From Pelagibacteraceae bacterium AG-430-I06 (GTDB lineage: Bacteria; Pseudomonadota; Alphaproteobacteria; Pelagibacterales; Pelagibacteraceae): a stretch of DNA of 64,000 bases. Shown in pieces: positions 50,293-59,756 of this stretch. The stretch spans positions 51,972-115,971 of the forward strand of contig QCOH01000002.1 of assembly GCA_003209895.1 (NCBI GenBank), in the 5' to 3' direction. Position numbers and translations under genes: made by a program. Position 1 is the first letter of the stretch, and every line of letters begins with the position of its first letter. The notes beneath the pieces were generated by a model, which searched no databases, was not told where the DNA came from, and saw only the letters and a program-made list of their open reading frames with translations.

Positions 50293-51089
50293 TTGATTTT
50301 ATTTCTTAAGCTTTTTACCATTTTATTTAATTTTATGACAGGATTTTGACGATTTTTTAAAGACCTGGTTATTTCTTTACATAATTCACTTCCTACGACT
50401 AAACCATCGGAGTTTTTTAGAGACCTAATAGTTTTTGTGGTTATTCCAAAACCAATTACCAAATTTTTAGACTTGTTAATTTTTTTAATCTTAATGTAAT
50501 TTTTTAGAATTTTTTTAGGCGAAACTTTTAATTTGCCACCTGTGGTTGATAGCATACTTATATAATAAATCATGTCATGTGAATTGAATATAATCTTTCT
50601 CATTCTATCTTTTGAGGTTGTGGGTGACAACAGTTGAACAAAAGTAATAGAATTTTTTTTACACAATCTTGCAAATTCTTTGTTATCAGGCCAAGGAAGA
50701 TCTACTATTATTAATCCATTAACACCTACCTGCCTACATTTTTTAATAAATTTTTTTTCACCATAACGATATACCATTTGATAGTAGCCCATTAAAATAC
50801 ATGGTTTTGCATTTTTAATTTTTTTATAACTTTTAACTAACTGGAAAACGTCTTTAAGTTTTATTCCGTTTCTTAAGGCTCTGTAAGAACTATTTTGTAT
50901 TTGAGGACCATCTGCAGTTGGAGCATTATGTGGAAAACCAATTTCTAGAATATCAACGTACTCAGAGATTGATTTTAAAATTTCTAGTGATTTTTTTTTG
51001 GTGTTGTCCCCAGCCACAATATAAGTAAGGAGTGCGGGTCTATTTTCTTTTTTACATTTTTGAAAAGCTAAAGAAATTTGTGATTTCAT
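50289..51089 (-). CDS. trpA: Tryptophan synthase alpha subunit
   Basis: ILEIGFPHNAPTADGPQIQNSSYRAL, NGLIIVDLPWPD, GFGITT. Confidence 0.95.
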   Translation of the reverse strand: MKSQISLAFQKCKKENRPALLTYIVAGDNTKKKSLEILKSISEYVDILEIGFPHNAPTADGPQIQNSSYRALRNGIKLKDVFQLVKSYKKIKNAKPCILMGYYQMVYRYGEKKFIKKCRQVGVNGLIIVDLPWPDNKEFARLCKKNSITFVQLLSPTTSKDRMRKIIFNSHDMIYYISMLSTTGGKLKVSPKKILKNYIKIKKINKSKNLVIGFGITTKTIRSLKNSDGLVVGSELCKEITRSLKNRQNPVIKLNKMVKSLRNKIK

Positions 51090-52315
51090 CTTGAGTAACT
51101 TCCCAAATATTTTTTAATTATACTCGCGTCTTTAATACTGTCTCCACATGAGTCTACACAAATTATTGTTGACTCATCAAGCTTAGGGGCGATCTTGATT
51201 GCTTCTGCAAAAGCATGAGCTGGTTCTAAACTTGGGGAAATCTCCTCAAGTTTAGTTACAAGTTTAAAAGCATCAAGAGACTCCTCATCGCTAGCAGAAG
51301 TATATCTAGCTCTTCTAGTATCTTTTAAAAGACAGTGTATAGGGCTTACAGACGGGTAGTCTAAACCACTACTAATGGACTCAGTTTCATTAATTTGACC
51401 ATCCGAATTTTGTATACAATAGGCAGCTGCACCATGAAGTACTCCAATTCTAGAATTTTTACTTAGTGGAGCAGCATGAAGTTTACTTTTTTTTGGTCCA
51501 CCTGCTTCTACACCGATTAATTCAACCTGATTTTTATTATAATCAATAAATTCACTCCAGAATCCATAAGCACTTGAGCCTCCACCAACACAATTTACTA
51601 GTTTTAATTTATTTGGTATTTCTCCAAATTCATCTTCTAACTGAATTTTAAGCTCCCTTGAAATTTGAGCAGTGCTCCATCCGCATATCTTTACAAAGAT
51701 ATTTGGACCAACGAGACTACCTATTCCCATGTGGACTTTATCACAATTAGATACCCAGTACCTAATACATTCGCTAACAGCATCCACAAGAGTTTTACTT
51801 CCAGAATTTACAGGAATTATTTCAGCACCATTTTTTTTTATTTCATCACAGTTTGGCTTTTGTCTTTCGATATCTCGGGTTCCCATAAAAACTTTACACC
51901 CAAGGCCAAACTTTTTTGCAACCATAGAAAACATTTTTCCATTATACCCGGCACCAGTATCTGTGCAGATATACTTCTTTTTTGCTCTTTTACATAACAT
52001 TGCGTGGGTAATAGCATTATATATTTTGTGCGCTCCACCATTAGCATCTGAAACCATTTTTGCGTAAATCTGCGCACCACCTAAATAATCTGTAAGGTTT
52101 TGAAGCTTGATAAATCTAGTTGGTTTTCCAACATAGTTTTCGTAGAGATCATCTCTTTCTTTTATAAAATTTTTATCATTTCTTGATTTTAAAAATAATT
52201 TAGTTAAGTCATCAATAGGTTTTTTAAGTGTTTCAGCGATATAATTGCCGCCAAATTTACCATAAAAACCATTAACATCTTGATCAATTAAAGGTATTCC
52301 TTTTTTAATTTTCAT
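51086..52315 (-). CDS. trpB: Tryptophan synthase beta subunit
   Basis: GKFGGNYIAETL, NGGAHKIYNAITHAMLCKR (PLP Lys), CVGGGSSAYGFWSEF, YPSVSPIHCLL. Confidence 0.95.
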   Translation of the reverse strand: MKIKKGIPLIDQDVNGFYGKFGGNYIAETLKKPIDDLTKLFLKSRNDKNFIKERDDLYENYVGKPTRFIKLQNLTDYLGGAQIYAKMVSDANGGAHKIYNAITHAMLCKRAKKKYICTDTGAGYNGKMFSMVAKKFGLGCKVFMGTRDIERQKPNCDEIKKNGAEIIPVNSGSKTLVDAVSECIRYWVSNCDKVHMGIGSLVGPNIFVKICGWSTAQISRELKIQLEDEFGEIPNKLKLVNCVGGGSSAYGFWSEFIDYNKNQVELIGVEAGGPKKSKLHAAPLSKNSRIGVLHGAAAYCIQNSDGQINETESISSGLDYPSVSPIHCLLKDTRRARYTSASDEESLDAFKLVTKLEEISPSLEPAHAFAEAIKIAPKLDESTIICVDSCGDSIKDASIIKKYLGSYSR

Positions 52316-52338
52316 TTTTTTAAATAAGACTAATTTTG

Positions 52339-53010
52339 CTACTGTGAGGACTGTATAATTTTTTTAATGTTTTGAACAGAGTCACCTTGGATGATAGGTC
52401 TTCCTATTACCGCAAAACATTTTTCATCAGCAATTCTTGAGAAATCAGCGTAACTCATTACTCTTTTTTGGTCCTGTTTATCTTCTTTGCCTCTTATTCC
52501 TGGACAAAAAATCTTAAGTTTTTTTGATAAGGTTCTTATAAGTGGAATATCTTGGGCAGATGCAATTACGCCAGCAATGTTTGATCTGATAGCTAAGTTA
52601 ACCAAAAGCTTAATCTGGTTTTGTACTGAATTTTTTATACCTATTCCCTCAAGATCTGATTGTGAAGTAAGAACAGTAACTCCCAGTAGATCAGTTTCAC
52701 CAGAAACCTCTTGTGCAGCATTAAGCATCTCATAGTCTCCACTGGTGTGAATAGTCAAATATTTTACCGTTCTTAAATTAGCAATTGCAGCTACAGTTTT
52801 TTTAACTTGATTTGGAATATCATGAAGCTTCAAGTCTAGAAATATTTCTGTACCCAGATCCTTAAACAGTTCTAAGCCTTTGGCGCCACAAATTGTATAA
52901 AGCTCAGTACCTATCTTGAAACCAGCAACATGATCTTTAACGTTCTTTGCTACATCCAGAGCTTTTTCCAGAGAGTTAAAATCTAAGGCAACAAAAATAT
53001 TTTTTTTCAA
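52339..53010 (-). CDS. pyrF: Orotidine 5'-phosphate decarboxylase
   Basis: FVALDFNSLEKAL, FKIGTELY, IFLDLKLHDIPNQVKK, GRPIIQ; apparent TTG start overlapping the ihfB TGA. Confidence 0.93.
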   Translation of the reverse strand: MKKNIFVALDFNSLEKALDVAKNVKDHVAGFKIGTELYTICGAKGLELFKDLGTEIFLDLKLHDIPNQVKKTVAAIANLRTVKYLTIHTSGDYEMLNAAQEVSGETDLLGVTVLTSQSDLEGIGIKNSVQNQIKLLVNLAIRSNIAGVIASAQDIPLIRTLSKKLKIFCPGIRGKEDKQDQKRVMSYADFSRIADEKCFAVIGRPIIQGDSVQNIKKIIQSSQ

Positions 53011-53306
53011 TTTAAATTTCCTAAATTATTAATTCTTTTTTTTAAATCTTTTGACATTTTAAATATTATTGATATTTTTTCTTTAGAGTGAACTTTTTCC
53101 CCAGTTCGTGGGTTTCTAGCATTAACCTTTTCTTTAATTTTTTTTTGGGAAAATCTTCCAAATTGTCTGATCTCGGTTGCCCTATGGTACTTCACTTGAT
53201 TAACAATTGAGTCAGTAATTACTTGAAGTATTTTTTCTATTTCAGATTTTTTTAATTTTCGGTGAATTTTTTCTGATAACTTTGAAATTATCTCAGATTT
53301 CACCAT
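53007..53306 (-). CDS. ihfB: Integration host factor beta / HU-family protein
   Basis: REIRQFG-like EIRQFGRFSQKKIKEKVNARNPRTGEKV; position directly downstream of rpsA. Confidence 0.88.
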   Translation of the reverse strand: MVKSEIISKLSEKIHRKLKKSEIEKILQVITDSIVNQVKYHRATEIRQFGRFSQKKIKEKVNARNPRTGEKVHSKEKISIIFKMSKDLKKRINNLGNLN

Positions 53307-53312
53307 ATTAAG

Positions 53313-55037
53313 TTATTTCTTTGTTTTTTTTGGTTTTTTCTTAGAACTAAATACTTTACCAAGAATATCTCCCAAAATAGCCCCGCTTGTAGATCCAGAT
53401 TTACCATATTTTTCAATAGCTATTTTTTCGTTTTGTATCTCTAATTCTTTTATTGATAAGTTTACTTTACGTTTATTTTTGTCTAAATCAATAATCATAC
53501 AATCTATTCTATTTCCAACACTATAAACATCTATTCTCCCATCTTTTGCTAGCTGATTTTTTTTGATTACCAATTGAAATTTTTCTTCGTTTACTGGCGC
53601 AACCTTTATTCCGTTTTTCAATACATTTTGTACTTTGACTGTTATTACTTCTCCATTTTTCTTATCTGCAAAATAGTCAAAAGGATCTTTTTCAAGCTGT
53701 TTGACCCCAAACCTTATTTTTTCTTTTTCCCTGTCAATCTCTACAATTTTAACTTTAATAATATCGTTTTTTTTATATTTTTTTAAATCTTCCTCTTTTT
53801 CTTCCCACGAAATATCTTTGTAATGTAGCAAACCACTTAAATTTGAATTTTCTATATCAAGAAAAATTCCAAAGTCAGTTATATTAACTACTTTTGCCTT
53901 TACTACTGATCCTACAGGGTTATCTTTTAGAAGTTTATCCCAAGGATTTTCCAAAGTTGATTTATAACTAAGTGAAATCCTTCTTTTTTCTGGGTCTATC
54001 TCAATTATTTTAACTTTTACCTCCTGAGATGGCGATAAAACTTTGCTTGGGTTAGCATTTTTTTTTGTCCAATCAAGCTCTGAGGAATGACACAAGCCTT
54101 CAAGACCTTCTCCTATACGGATAAAAGCACCGTATTCAACACACTTTGTTACTTGTCCAGTTACAATATCTCCAACCTTTATTTTCTTTTCTAGGTTTTC
54201 ATAAGGATCAGGATGCATTTGTTTAACACCAACGCTTATTCGTTTTGTGGCCTCATCGATTTTAATAATCTTTACAGAAATCTTTTCTCCAACAGATAAT
54301 AGATCTGATGGTTTTTTTACTCTTGAATAACTGAGATCTGTTACATGCAACAAACTATCGACACCTTGTAGGTCAATAAAAGCACCCCAGTCGGTTAAAC
54401 TTTTTACTGTTCCCTCTACTATTTGCCCTACTTTTATTTTTGATAAAATATTTTTTAGATCTTTATTTCTTGTTTTTTCTAAAACAGCTCTTCTTGATAC
54501 AACAATATTTCCTCTTACCTTGTCTAGCTTTACACATAGAAATTTTAGAGGAACATTCATCAACTCATCGATTTCATAATTTTTTAAAGGTTTTGAATCG
54601 ATTTGAGAGCCAGGAAGAAAACATAAGCAAGAATCTACATTCACTATCATCCCACCTTTACACCTATTAGAAATTATACCTTCAACTTCCTCTTCGTCCT
54701 TAAATGCTTTTTCCATTCTTTTCCAAGACCCCATTCTTTTTGCTTTTTCGCGACTAATTACAATACCGTTAGGCCCTTCAATTCTCTCTAAATAAACTTC
54801 AATTTCTGAATTTACTTTAAGACTATCAAGTTCTTTTGTGATTTTGAATTCTTCAACAGGAATGACACCGTCAGACTTACCGTTAACGTCTAAGACACAA
54901 AACTTTTTTCCAATCTCTACAATTTTAGCTTTTACTAAAGTATTTTCTTTTAGGTCTCTCTTTTTGAAATCTTCTTTTAATAAATTTTCAAATTCTTTAA
55001 TACTGTTTTTATTTTCTACGTTACTTTCTAAAGCCAT
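53313..55037 (-). CDS. rpsA: 30S ribosomal protein S1
   Basis: Multiple S1 domains (VGQIVEGTVKSLTDWGAFIDLQGVDSLLHVTDLSY, VGDIVTGQVTKCVEYGAFIRI, ...); between cmk and ihfB. Confidence 0.97.
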   Translation of the reverse strand: MALESNVENKNSIKEFENLLKEDFKKRDLKENTLVKAKIVEIGKKFCVLDVNGKSDGVIPVEEFKITKELDSLKVNSEIEVYLERIEGPNGIVISREKAKRMGSWKRMEKAFKDEEEVEGIISNRCKGGMIVNVDSCLCFLPGSQIDSKPLKNYEIDELMNVPLKFLCVKLDKVRGNIVVSRRAVLEKTRNKDLKNILSKIKVGQIVEGTVKSLTDWGAFIDLQGVDSLLHVTDLSYSRVKKPSDLLSVGEKISVKIIKIDEATKRISVGVKQMHPDPYENLEKKIKVGDIVTGQVTKCVEYGAFIRIGEGLEGLCHSSELDWTKKNANPSKVLSPSQEVKVKIIEIDPEKRRISLSYKSTLENPWDKLLKDNPVGSVVKAKVVNITDFGIFLDIENSNLSGLLHYKDISWEEKEEDLKKYKKNDIIKVKIVEIDREKEKIRFGVKQLEKDPFDYFADKKNGEVITVKVQNVLKNGIKVAPVNEEKFQLVIKKNQLAKDGRIDVYSVGNRIDCMIIDLDKNKRKVNLSIKELEIQNEKIAIEKYGKSGSTSGAILGDILGKVFSSKKKPKKTKK

Positions 55038-55668
55038 ATTTTTGTTTTAACTTTTTTTCCACTTCTATCGACATTTTTTCAACCATTTTTGATTTATTTA
55101 AAACGTCGGTCCGTATTACTATCGAATCTGATGATTTAATCAAGGGATTATGTTTTCTATTTTTGTCATTAAAGTCCCTTATTTTGATTGATTTTCTCAC
55201 TTCATTTAATTTAATTTTATTATTTCTCTTCTTTAATTCCTTCCAACGTCTTTTAGAGGCAGTATTAATATTACATTTAAAGAAAAATTTTATGTCCGCA
55301 TTTGGCAAAATCGCATAAGATATATCTCTACCCTCAATACAAATTCTTTTGTGCTTTTTAGCAAAAATTAATTGATATTTTTTAAGTATATTTCTAACCT
55401 TTTTTTCTTTTGCTATTATAGAAACATAAAAGCTATTCTTTTCAGAATGTAGTTTTTTCCCTGAAATTTTTCTATAATCTAAATTATTAAATTTTTTTTT
55501 TAAATAATTGATTTTGTTTTTAGGTTTTTTATTTAATAATGAATAGCTTGCGTATCTATACAACAACCCCGAAGATAAAAATTTTAGGTTATATTTTTTT
55601 GCAATTAATTTTGCCCCAGTCGTTTTTCCACTTGCTGCACCACCATCGCAGCTTATTGAGAATCTCAT
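55021..55668 (-). CDS. cmk: Cytidylate kinase
   Basis: FSISCDGGAASGKTTGAKLIAKKYNLKFLSSGLLYR, ICIEGRDISYAILPNADIKFFF, RDFNDKNRKHNPLIKSSDSIVI. Confidence 0.93.
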   Translation of the reverse strand: MRFSISCDGGAASGKTTGAKLIAKKYNLKFLSSGLLYRYASYSLLNKKPKNKINYLKKKFNNLDYRKISGKKLHSEKNSFYVSIIAKEKKVRNILKKYQLIFAKKHKRICIEGRDISYAILPNADIKFFFKCNINTASKRRWKELKKRNNKIKLNEVRKSIKIRDFNDKNRKHNPLIKSSDSIVIRTDVLNKSKMVEKMSIEVEKKLKQKYGFRK

Positions 55669-55669
55669 A

Positions 55670-57010
55670 TTATTTTTTAATTTCATATTGTCCACCAAGT
55701 GATTTTATTATTTTCAGGAATGAAGGTGAAGAGGTATCTACCGTTTCAAAATTTTTAATATTGCTTTTAATACCAGTTATCAAAGATAAACACATGGTTG
55801 CCATACAAATTCTATGATCATTAAGTTTTTTTACTTTAATAACTGTATTAATATTTTTAGTTTTTTTCATACCATAAATTTTCATTTCATTAAGCTTCAC
55901 ATTACATTTAATACCTACTTGATTTAATATTTTTTTCATCTCAAATGCCCTAGAACTCTCTTTATTTGAAAGTTCAGATATTCCTCTGAATACTGAAATT
56001 CCAGAAATCATAGATGCACACACAAATAAAATTACATACTCATCTGTTGTCGAGGGGTAGTATTTTGCACTAGCATTTATAGGTTTTAAATTACTGCTAC
56101 TAACAAAAATATCACCGACAATCTCATTGTTAATTATTCTTTTATTTTTAAAATTAATTTTTGCACCGTGCTTTTTTAATAAAATGTAAAAACCTATTCT
56201 CCTTGGATTCAAACAAACGTTCTTAATTCTTATTTTTGAGTTTTTTGAGAATAATGTAATAGCAGTAAAAAAAGCTGCCGAGGAAGGGTCTCCTGGAACA
56301 AAAACTTTTAAAGGGTTTAAAATATTTTTTCCAATTATCTTAATTTCATTTTTTTTGCGCTTTAAAACCTCAGGACTCGTAATTAATAAATTTTCAGTAT
56401 GGTTTCTACTTCGATTTTCTTTTTTCTCTAATATGGTTGTTAAACCAAATGAGTTTAATCCAGCAAGTATAACGGCACTTTTTAGTTGAGCAGAAAACCC
56501 TGATTCGTAATTTATTCCTAAGGGTATTGATGAAGAAATCATTTTCAGCGGAAAATAATTTTTATTTTTATCAAAGCTTGCACCAAATCTGCACATTAGA
56601 TCAATTAATTTTGACATATTTCTTTTTTTAAGGGATTTATCCCCGGTAATTGTTACTTTTATATCTGGCGTTGACGACAAAATTCCTATGAGCAACCTAG
56701 CCAAAGTTCCTGAATTTCCACAATCTAGCAAAGTATTATTTTTTGTATAAAGAGAACCCAGTCCCTTACCAAATATTTTATATTCATTTCTTTTAATTTT
56801 TTTTATTTTTACTCCTAACTTTTTCAAACATTTAATTGTTGAAAAAACATCCTCGGATTCAAGTACATTATTTATTTGGGAAATACCTTGGCTTATCGAA
56901 GAAATTAAAAAAGCCCTAATAGAAATTGATTTGTCACTATCAACCTTTATTGTTTTATCAAAACTCCCTATTTTATTTTTTGAAATAACAGAATAACTTT
57001 GATTTGGCAT
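55670..57010 (-). CDS. aroA: 5-enolpyruvylshikimate-3-phosphate synthase
   Basis: DKSISIRAFLISS, LDCGNSGTLARLLIGIL, VPGDPSSAAFF, LNDHRICMATMCLSL. Confidence 0.95.
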   Translation of the reverse strand: MPNQSYSVISKNKIGSFDKTIKVDSDKSISIRAFLISSISQGISQINNVLESEDVFSTIKCLKKLGVKIKKIKRNEYKIFGKGLGSLYTKNNTLLDCGNSGTLARLLIGILSSTPDIKVTITGDKSLKKRNMSKLIDLMCRFGASFDKNKNYFPLKMISSSIPLGINYESGFSAQLKSAVILAGLNSFGLTTILEKKENRSRNHTENLLITSPEVLKRKKNEIKIIGKNILNPLKVFVPGDPSSAAFFTAITLFSKNSKIRIKNVCLNPRRIGFYILLKKHGAKINFKNKRIINNEIVGDIFVSSSNLKPINASAKYYPSTTDEYVILFVCASMISGISVFRGISELSNKESSRAFEMKKILNQVGIKCNVKLNEMKIYGMKKTKNINTVIKVKKLNDHRICMATMCLSLITGIKSNIKNFETVDTSSPSFLKIIKSLGGQYEIKK

Positions 57011-57016
57011 ACACTT

Positions 57017-57769
57017 CTACTCGTAAGAACCAAAATATAATTCTCTAGCTTTTGCTGATTGTAAAATTTCTTTTGGTTTGCCTTCTGCTATTATAGTTTG
57101 TTCACCAATCACTATGCATTTGTCAACAACCTGTAAAAGATTCTGGATGTTGTGATCTGTAACAATTACTCCAGTACCATAAGATTGTAGTTTAAGAATA
57201 TATTTTTGTATGTCTTGTACGACAATAGGATCAAGGGCTGCCATTGGTTCATCTAATAAGATTACCTTAGGGTTATTTATAAGAGTTCTCGCTATTTGTA
57301 ATCTTCGAACTTCTCCTCCAGACAACAGATTAGCGTTGATATTTCTTAGATGCTGTAAATTGAACTCTGTTAAAAGTTGTTCCACCATTGATCTTTGTTT
57401 CTCAGGTTTTTTTTCTGTTAATTGAACAACTGCAAGTAAATTGTCATAAGTAGACATTGAAAAAACAGATCGATATTGACTTAAATATCCAATTCCAAGC
57501 TTAGCTCTATCGTGTATCGGTAAAGAAGTGATATCTTTTTGATTAAGAAAGATTTTACCACTATCTACTTTGTACCTACCCAAGACACACCCGTACAAGC
57601 TTGTTTTGCCACAACCATTGGGACCTAATAAACCTAATATTTCTCCACTGTATAAGTCTAAACTAATTTTTTTTAATATTGGACGACCCTCAAAACTTTT
57701 TGACATTGCTTTGATTTGAAGTATTGGTTTGTTTTTTTTGAATTTAATTATTCTGAATTTTTTTCTCAT
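57017..57769 (-). CDS. lptB: LPS export ABC transporter ATPase LptB
   Basis: GPNGCGKTSLYGCVLG, IGYLSQYRSVFSMSTYDNLLAV, LSGGEVRRLQIARTLINNPKVILLDEPMAALDPI, VTDHNIQNLLQVVDK. Confidence 0.95.
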   Translation of the reverse strand: MRKKFRIIKFKKNKPILQIKAMSKSFEGRPILKKISLDLYSGEILGLLGPNGCGKTSLYGCVLGRYKVDSGKIFLNQKDITSLPIHDRAKLGIGYLSQYRSVFSMSTYDNLLAVVQLTEKKPEKQRSMVEQLLTEFNLQHLRNINANLLSGGEVRRLQIARTLINNPKVILLDEPMAALDPIVVQDIQKYILKLQSYGTGVIVTDHNIQNLLQVVDKCIVIGEQTIIAEGKPKEILQSAKARELYFGSYE

Positions 57770-58359
57770 CTTAATTTTGTTTTAATATTTACTCTATCTT
57801 CATTATACATCGAAACTTTTAATTTTTTATCAAGAAAATCAAAATTTAACCTATCTGCCATTAAATCACCATTTGGACCTATTGTTTTAACATTTCCTTC
57901 AACATGTAGTGAACTACTAGAATTATTAAACTCAGCTAAATCTGAGAACAAAGATCTTTCTTTATAAAACATATTTACATTTTCAGCAAATTTTATATCA
58001 AGACTAACATTATTATAGGTTCCTTTTTGACTTCTAATTTCCAAAACAGTTTCATCTTTGAAATAAAAATAACACAATACATTTTCCATATTTATAATTT
58101 CGGGCTTATCAGTCTCAAAATCGGAGTATTCAGTAAATATAACAAATTTATTCCCATTGTTATCAGTTCCTTTATATTCTAAATTTTCAAAAATATCTCT
58201 ATTTTCTAAACTTTTATCTTTCTTTTCTATGTCAGAAATATTTGAACTAGTTATTGTTTCAGAATCTTTATTTGAGCCATAGAAATATATAAAAAAAACT
58301 AAAAGAATTCCCACTAATATTAAAGTTAATTGAAGAATGGTTTTTTTATTTAATTCCAT
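57766..58359 (-). CDS. lptC: LptC-like LPS-export periplasmic/anchored protein
   Basis: N-terminal TM anchor, beta-jelly-roll-like repeats (NVLCYFYFKDETVLEIRSQKGTYNN..., LHVEGNVKTIGPNGDLMADRLNFDFLDKKLKV); between kdsD and lptB. Confidence 0.82.
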   Translation of the reverse strand: MELNKKTILQLTLILVGILLVFFIYFYGSNKDSETITSSNISDIEKKDKSLENRDIFENLEYKGTDNNGNKFVIFTEYSDFETDKPEIINMENVLCYFYFKDETVLEIRSQKGTYNNVSLDIKFAENVNMFYKERSLFSDLAEFNNSSSSLHVEGNVKTIGPNGDLMADRLNFDFLDKKLKVSMYNEDRVNIKTKLR

Positions 58360-59305
58360 GAGAGAGGAGATTGTGTATGTGACAAATACCTTTTATTTTT
58401 CCATTACCAGAATATACAACTAGTGATGTTATTTTTTTTTGATTCATAATTGAGAGGGCTTTGTGGGCTGTAATATCCTCATCAACTTTAAACGGATTTT
58501 TATTTGCAATTCTCTCAACTTTATCTTTTTTAGAATATTTTCCCAAGCCTCTTCTGGCATCTCCATCTGTACATATAGAAAGTACTTTCCCTTTTTTAGT
58601 TACAAGAACTAATCCTAATTTTTTTGCACTGATAATTTTAGCCGCCTGTTCAATTGTTTTATTTCTATCAACAATAGGAATTTTTTTTCCGGTAACCATC
58701 ACATCTTTCACTAAAAGCAAAGTTCTACCGAGGCTGCCGCCTTTGTGGTATCGTTTAAATATTTCTTTAGAAAAATTTTTCTTATATTGAATTGCTGCAC
58801 AAAGCGCATCACCAAGCACTAATGTAATTGTTGTGCTTGAGGTCGGCACAATTGATGTAATATCTGCTTCTTTAACTTTTGGAAGTAATAATTTTATATC
58901 ACTTGCTTTTATCAACACACTGTTTTTCGAACTAGCCACACCAATAATTCGAATTCCGAATCTATTAGCAAAATTAAGCATATCATTAAGTTCTTCTGAG
59001 TTTCCAGAATATGAAAATATTAGAAGCACATCTTTTTTTTGTATTTGGCCCATGTCGCCATGTCTAGCTGTTCCTGGGTCGCAAAAGAAACTCGAAACTC
59101 CAATGCTCGAAAGTGTTGCAGAAACTTTCCTGGCTATTAATCCTGATTTACCAACACCAGCACAAATAACTTTGCCTTTACAACTTGCAAGGGTCTCAAC
59201 TGCTTTAGAAAAAGACTTATTAAAAACCTTGTTAATCTTCTTTAGTTCTGAAATCTGTATGTTCGCAGATTTTTTTGCAATTTTTATAAAATTTTTTTTA
59301 GACAT
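58346..59305 (-). CDS. kdsD: Arabinose-5-phosphate isomerase (KdsD/KpsF family)
   Basis: VICAGVGKSGLIARKVSATLSSIGVSSFFCDPGTARHGDMG, SYSGNSEEL, C-terminal CBS pair. Confidence 0.94.
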   Translation of the reverse strand: MSKKNFIKIAKKSANIQISELKKINKVFNKSFSKAVETLASCKGKVICAGVGKSGLIARKVSATLSSIGVSSFFCDPGTARHGDMGQIQKKDVLLIFSYSGNSEELNDMLNFANRFGIRIIGVASSKNSVLIKASDIKLLLPKVKEADITSIVPTSSTTITLVLGDALCAAIQYKKNFSKEIFKRYHKGGSLGRTLLLVKDVMVTGKKIPIVDRNKTIEQAAKIISAKKLGLVLVTKKGKVLSICTDGDARRGLGKYSKKDKVERIANKNPFKVDEDITAHKALSIMNQKKITSLVVYSGNGKIKGICHIHNLLSHGIK

Positions 59306-59709
59306 TAGTGTTCAAACACATCAAATTTAAAACCAGATTGATCCAACTTTATTCTTGTATCTAAAAATGTAATACAACTTTTATATAGATCCATACGTCC
59401 TTCTCTCTTTAACTTCTTTTCTCCAAATTTTTTTTTTGCACTATTATTGAAAAATTTGATATTTTTAAATTTATCTACAATTAAAATTAGATCATCGATT
59501 TGATTTATAATCTTTACTTGCTCATTAGTTTTTTCAATATTTTCATTGGTGATGTCTTCTATCCCCTCTTCTTTATCACCTGATTTTAGTTTGTCTTTTT
59601 GTCTATTTATTTCTGATTTTGCGGCTATACCTGCTCCGATGCTTTTAAAAGATACGAATATAACAAATATAGCAAGACCTGCGCCTATTAATATAAATAG
59701 TAAATCCAT
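59305..59709 (-). CDS. Small membrane-anchored protein with possible truncated PAS-like segment
   Basis: N-terminal TM LLFILIGAGLAIFVIFVSF; DDLILIVDKFKNIKFFNNSAKKKFG resembles the start of a PAS fold; TAATG junction with kdsD. Confidence 0.55.
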   Translation of the reverse strand: MDLLFILIGAGLAIFVIFVSFKSIGAGIAAKSEINRQKDKLKSGDKEEGIEDITNENIEKTNEQVKIINQIDDLILIVDKFKNIKFFNNSAKKKFGEKKLKREGRMDLYKSCITFLDTRIKLDQSGFKFDVFEH

Positions 59710-59756
59710 TAATTAATTATAGTTGAAGTAAGGTTAATTTAAAGGGGAGATATGTC

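Noticed and set aside
51665-52080. Overlapping ORFs 51665..51997, 51672..52067 (+) and 51838..52080 (-)
   Set aside because: All within trpB, which has complete family motifs; spurious open frames.
58461-59330. ORFs 58461..58790 and 58833..59330 (+)
   Set aside because: Antisense to kdsD, which has full SIS and CBS motifs.
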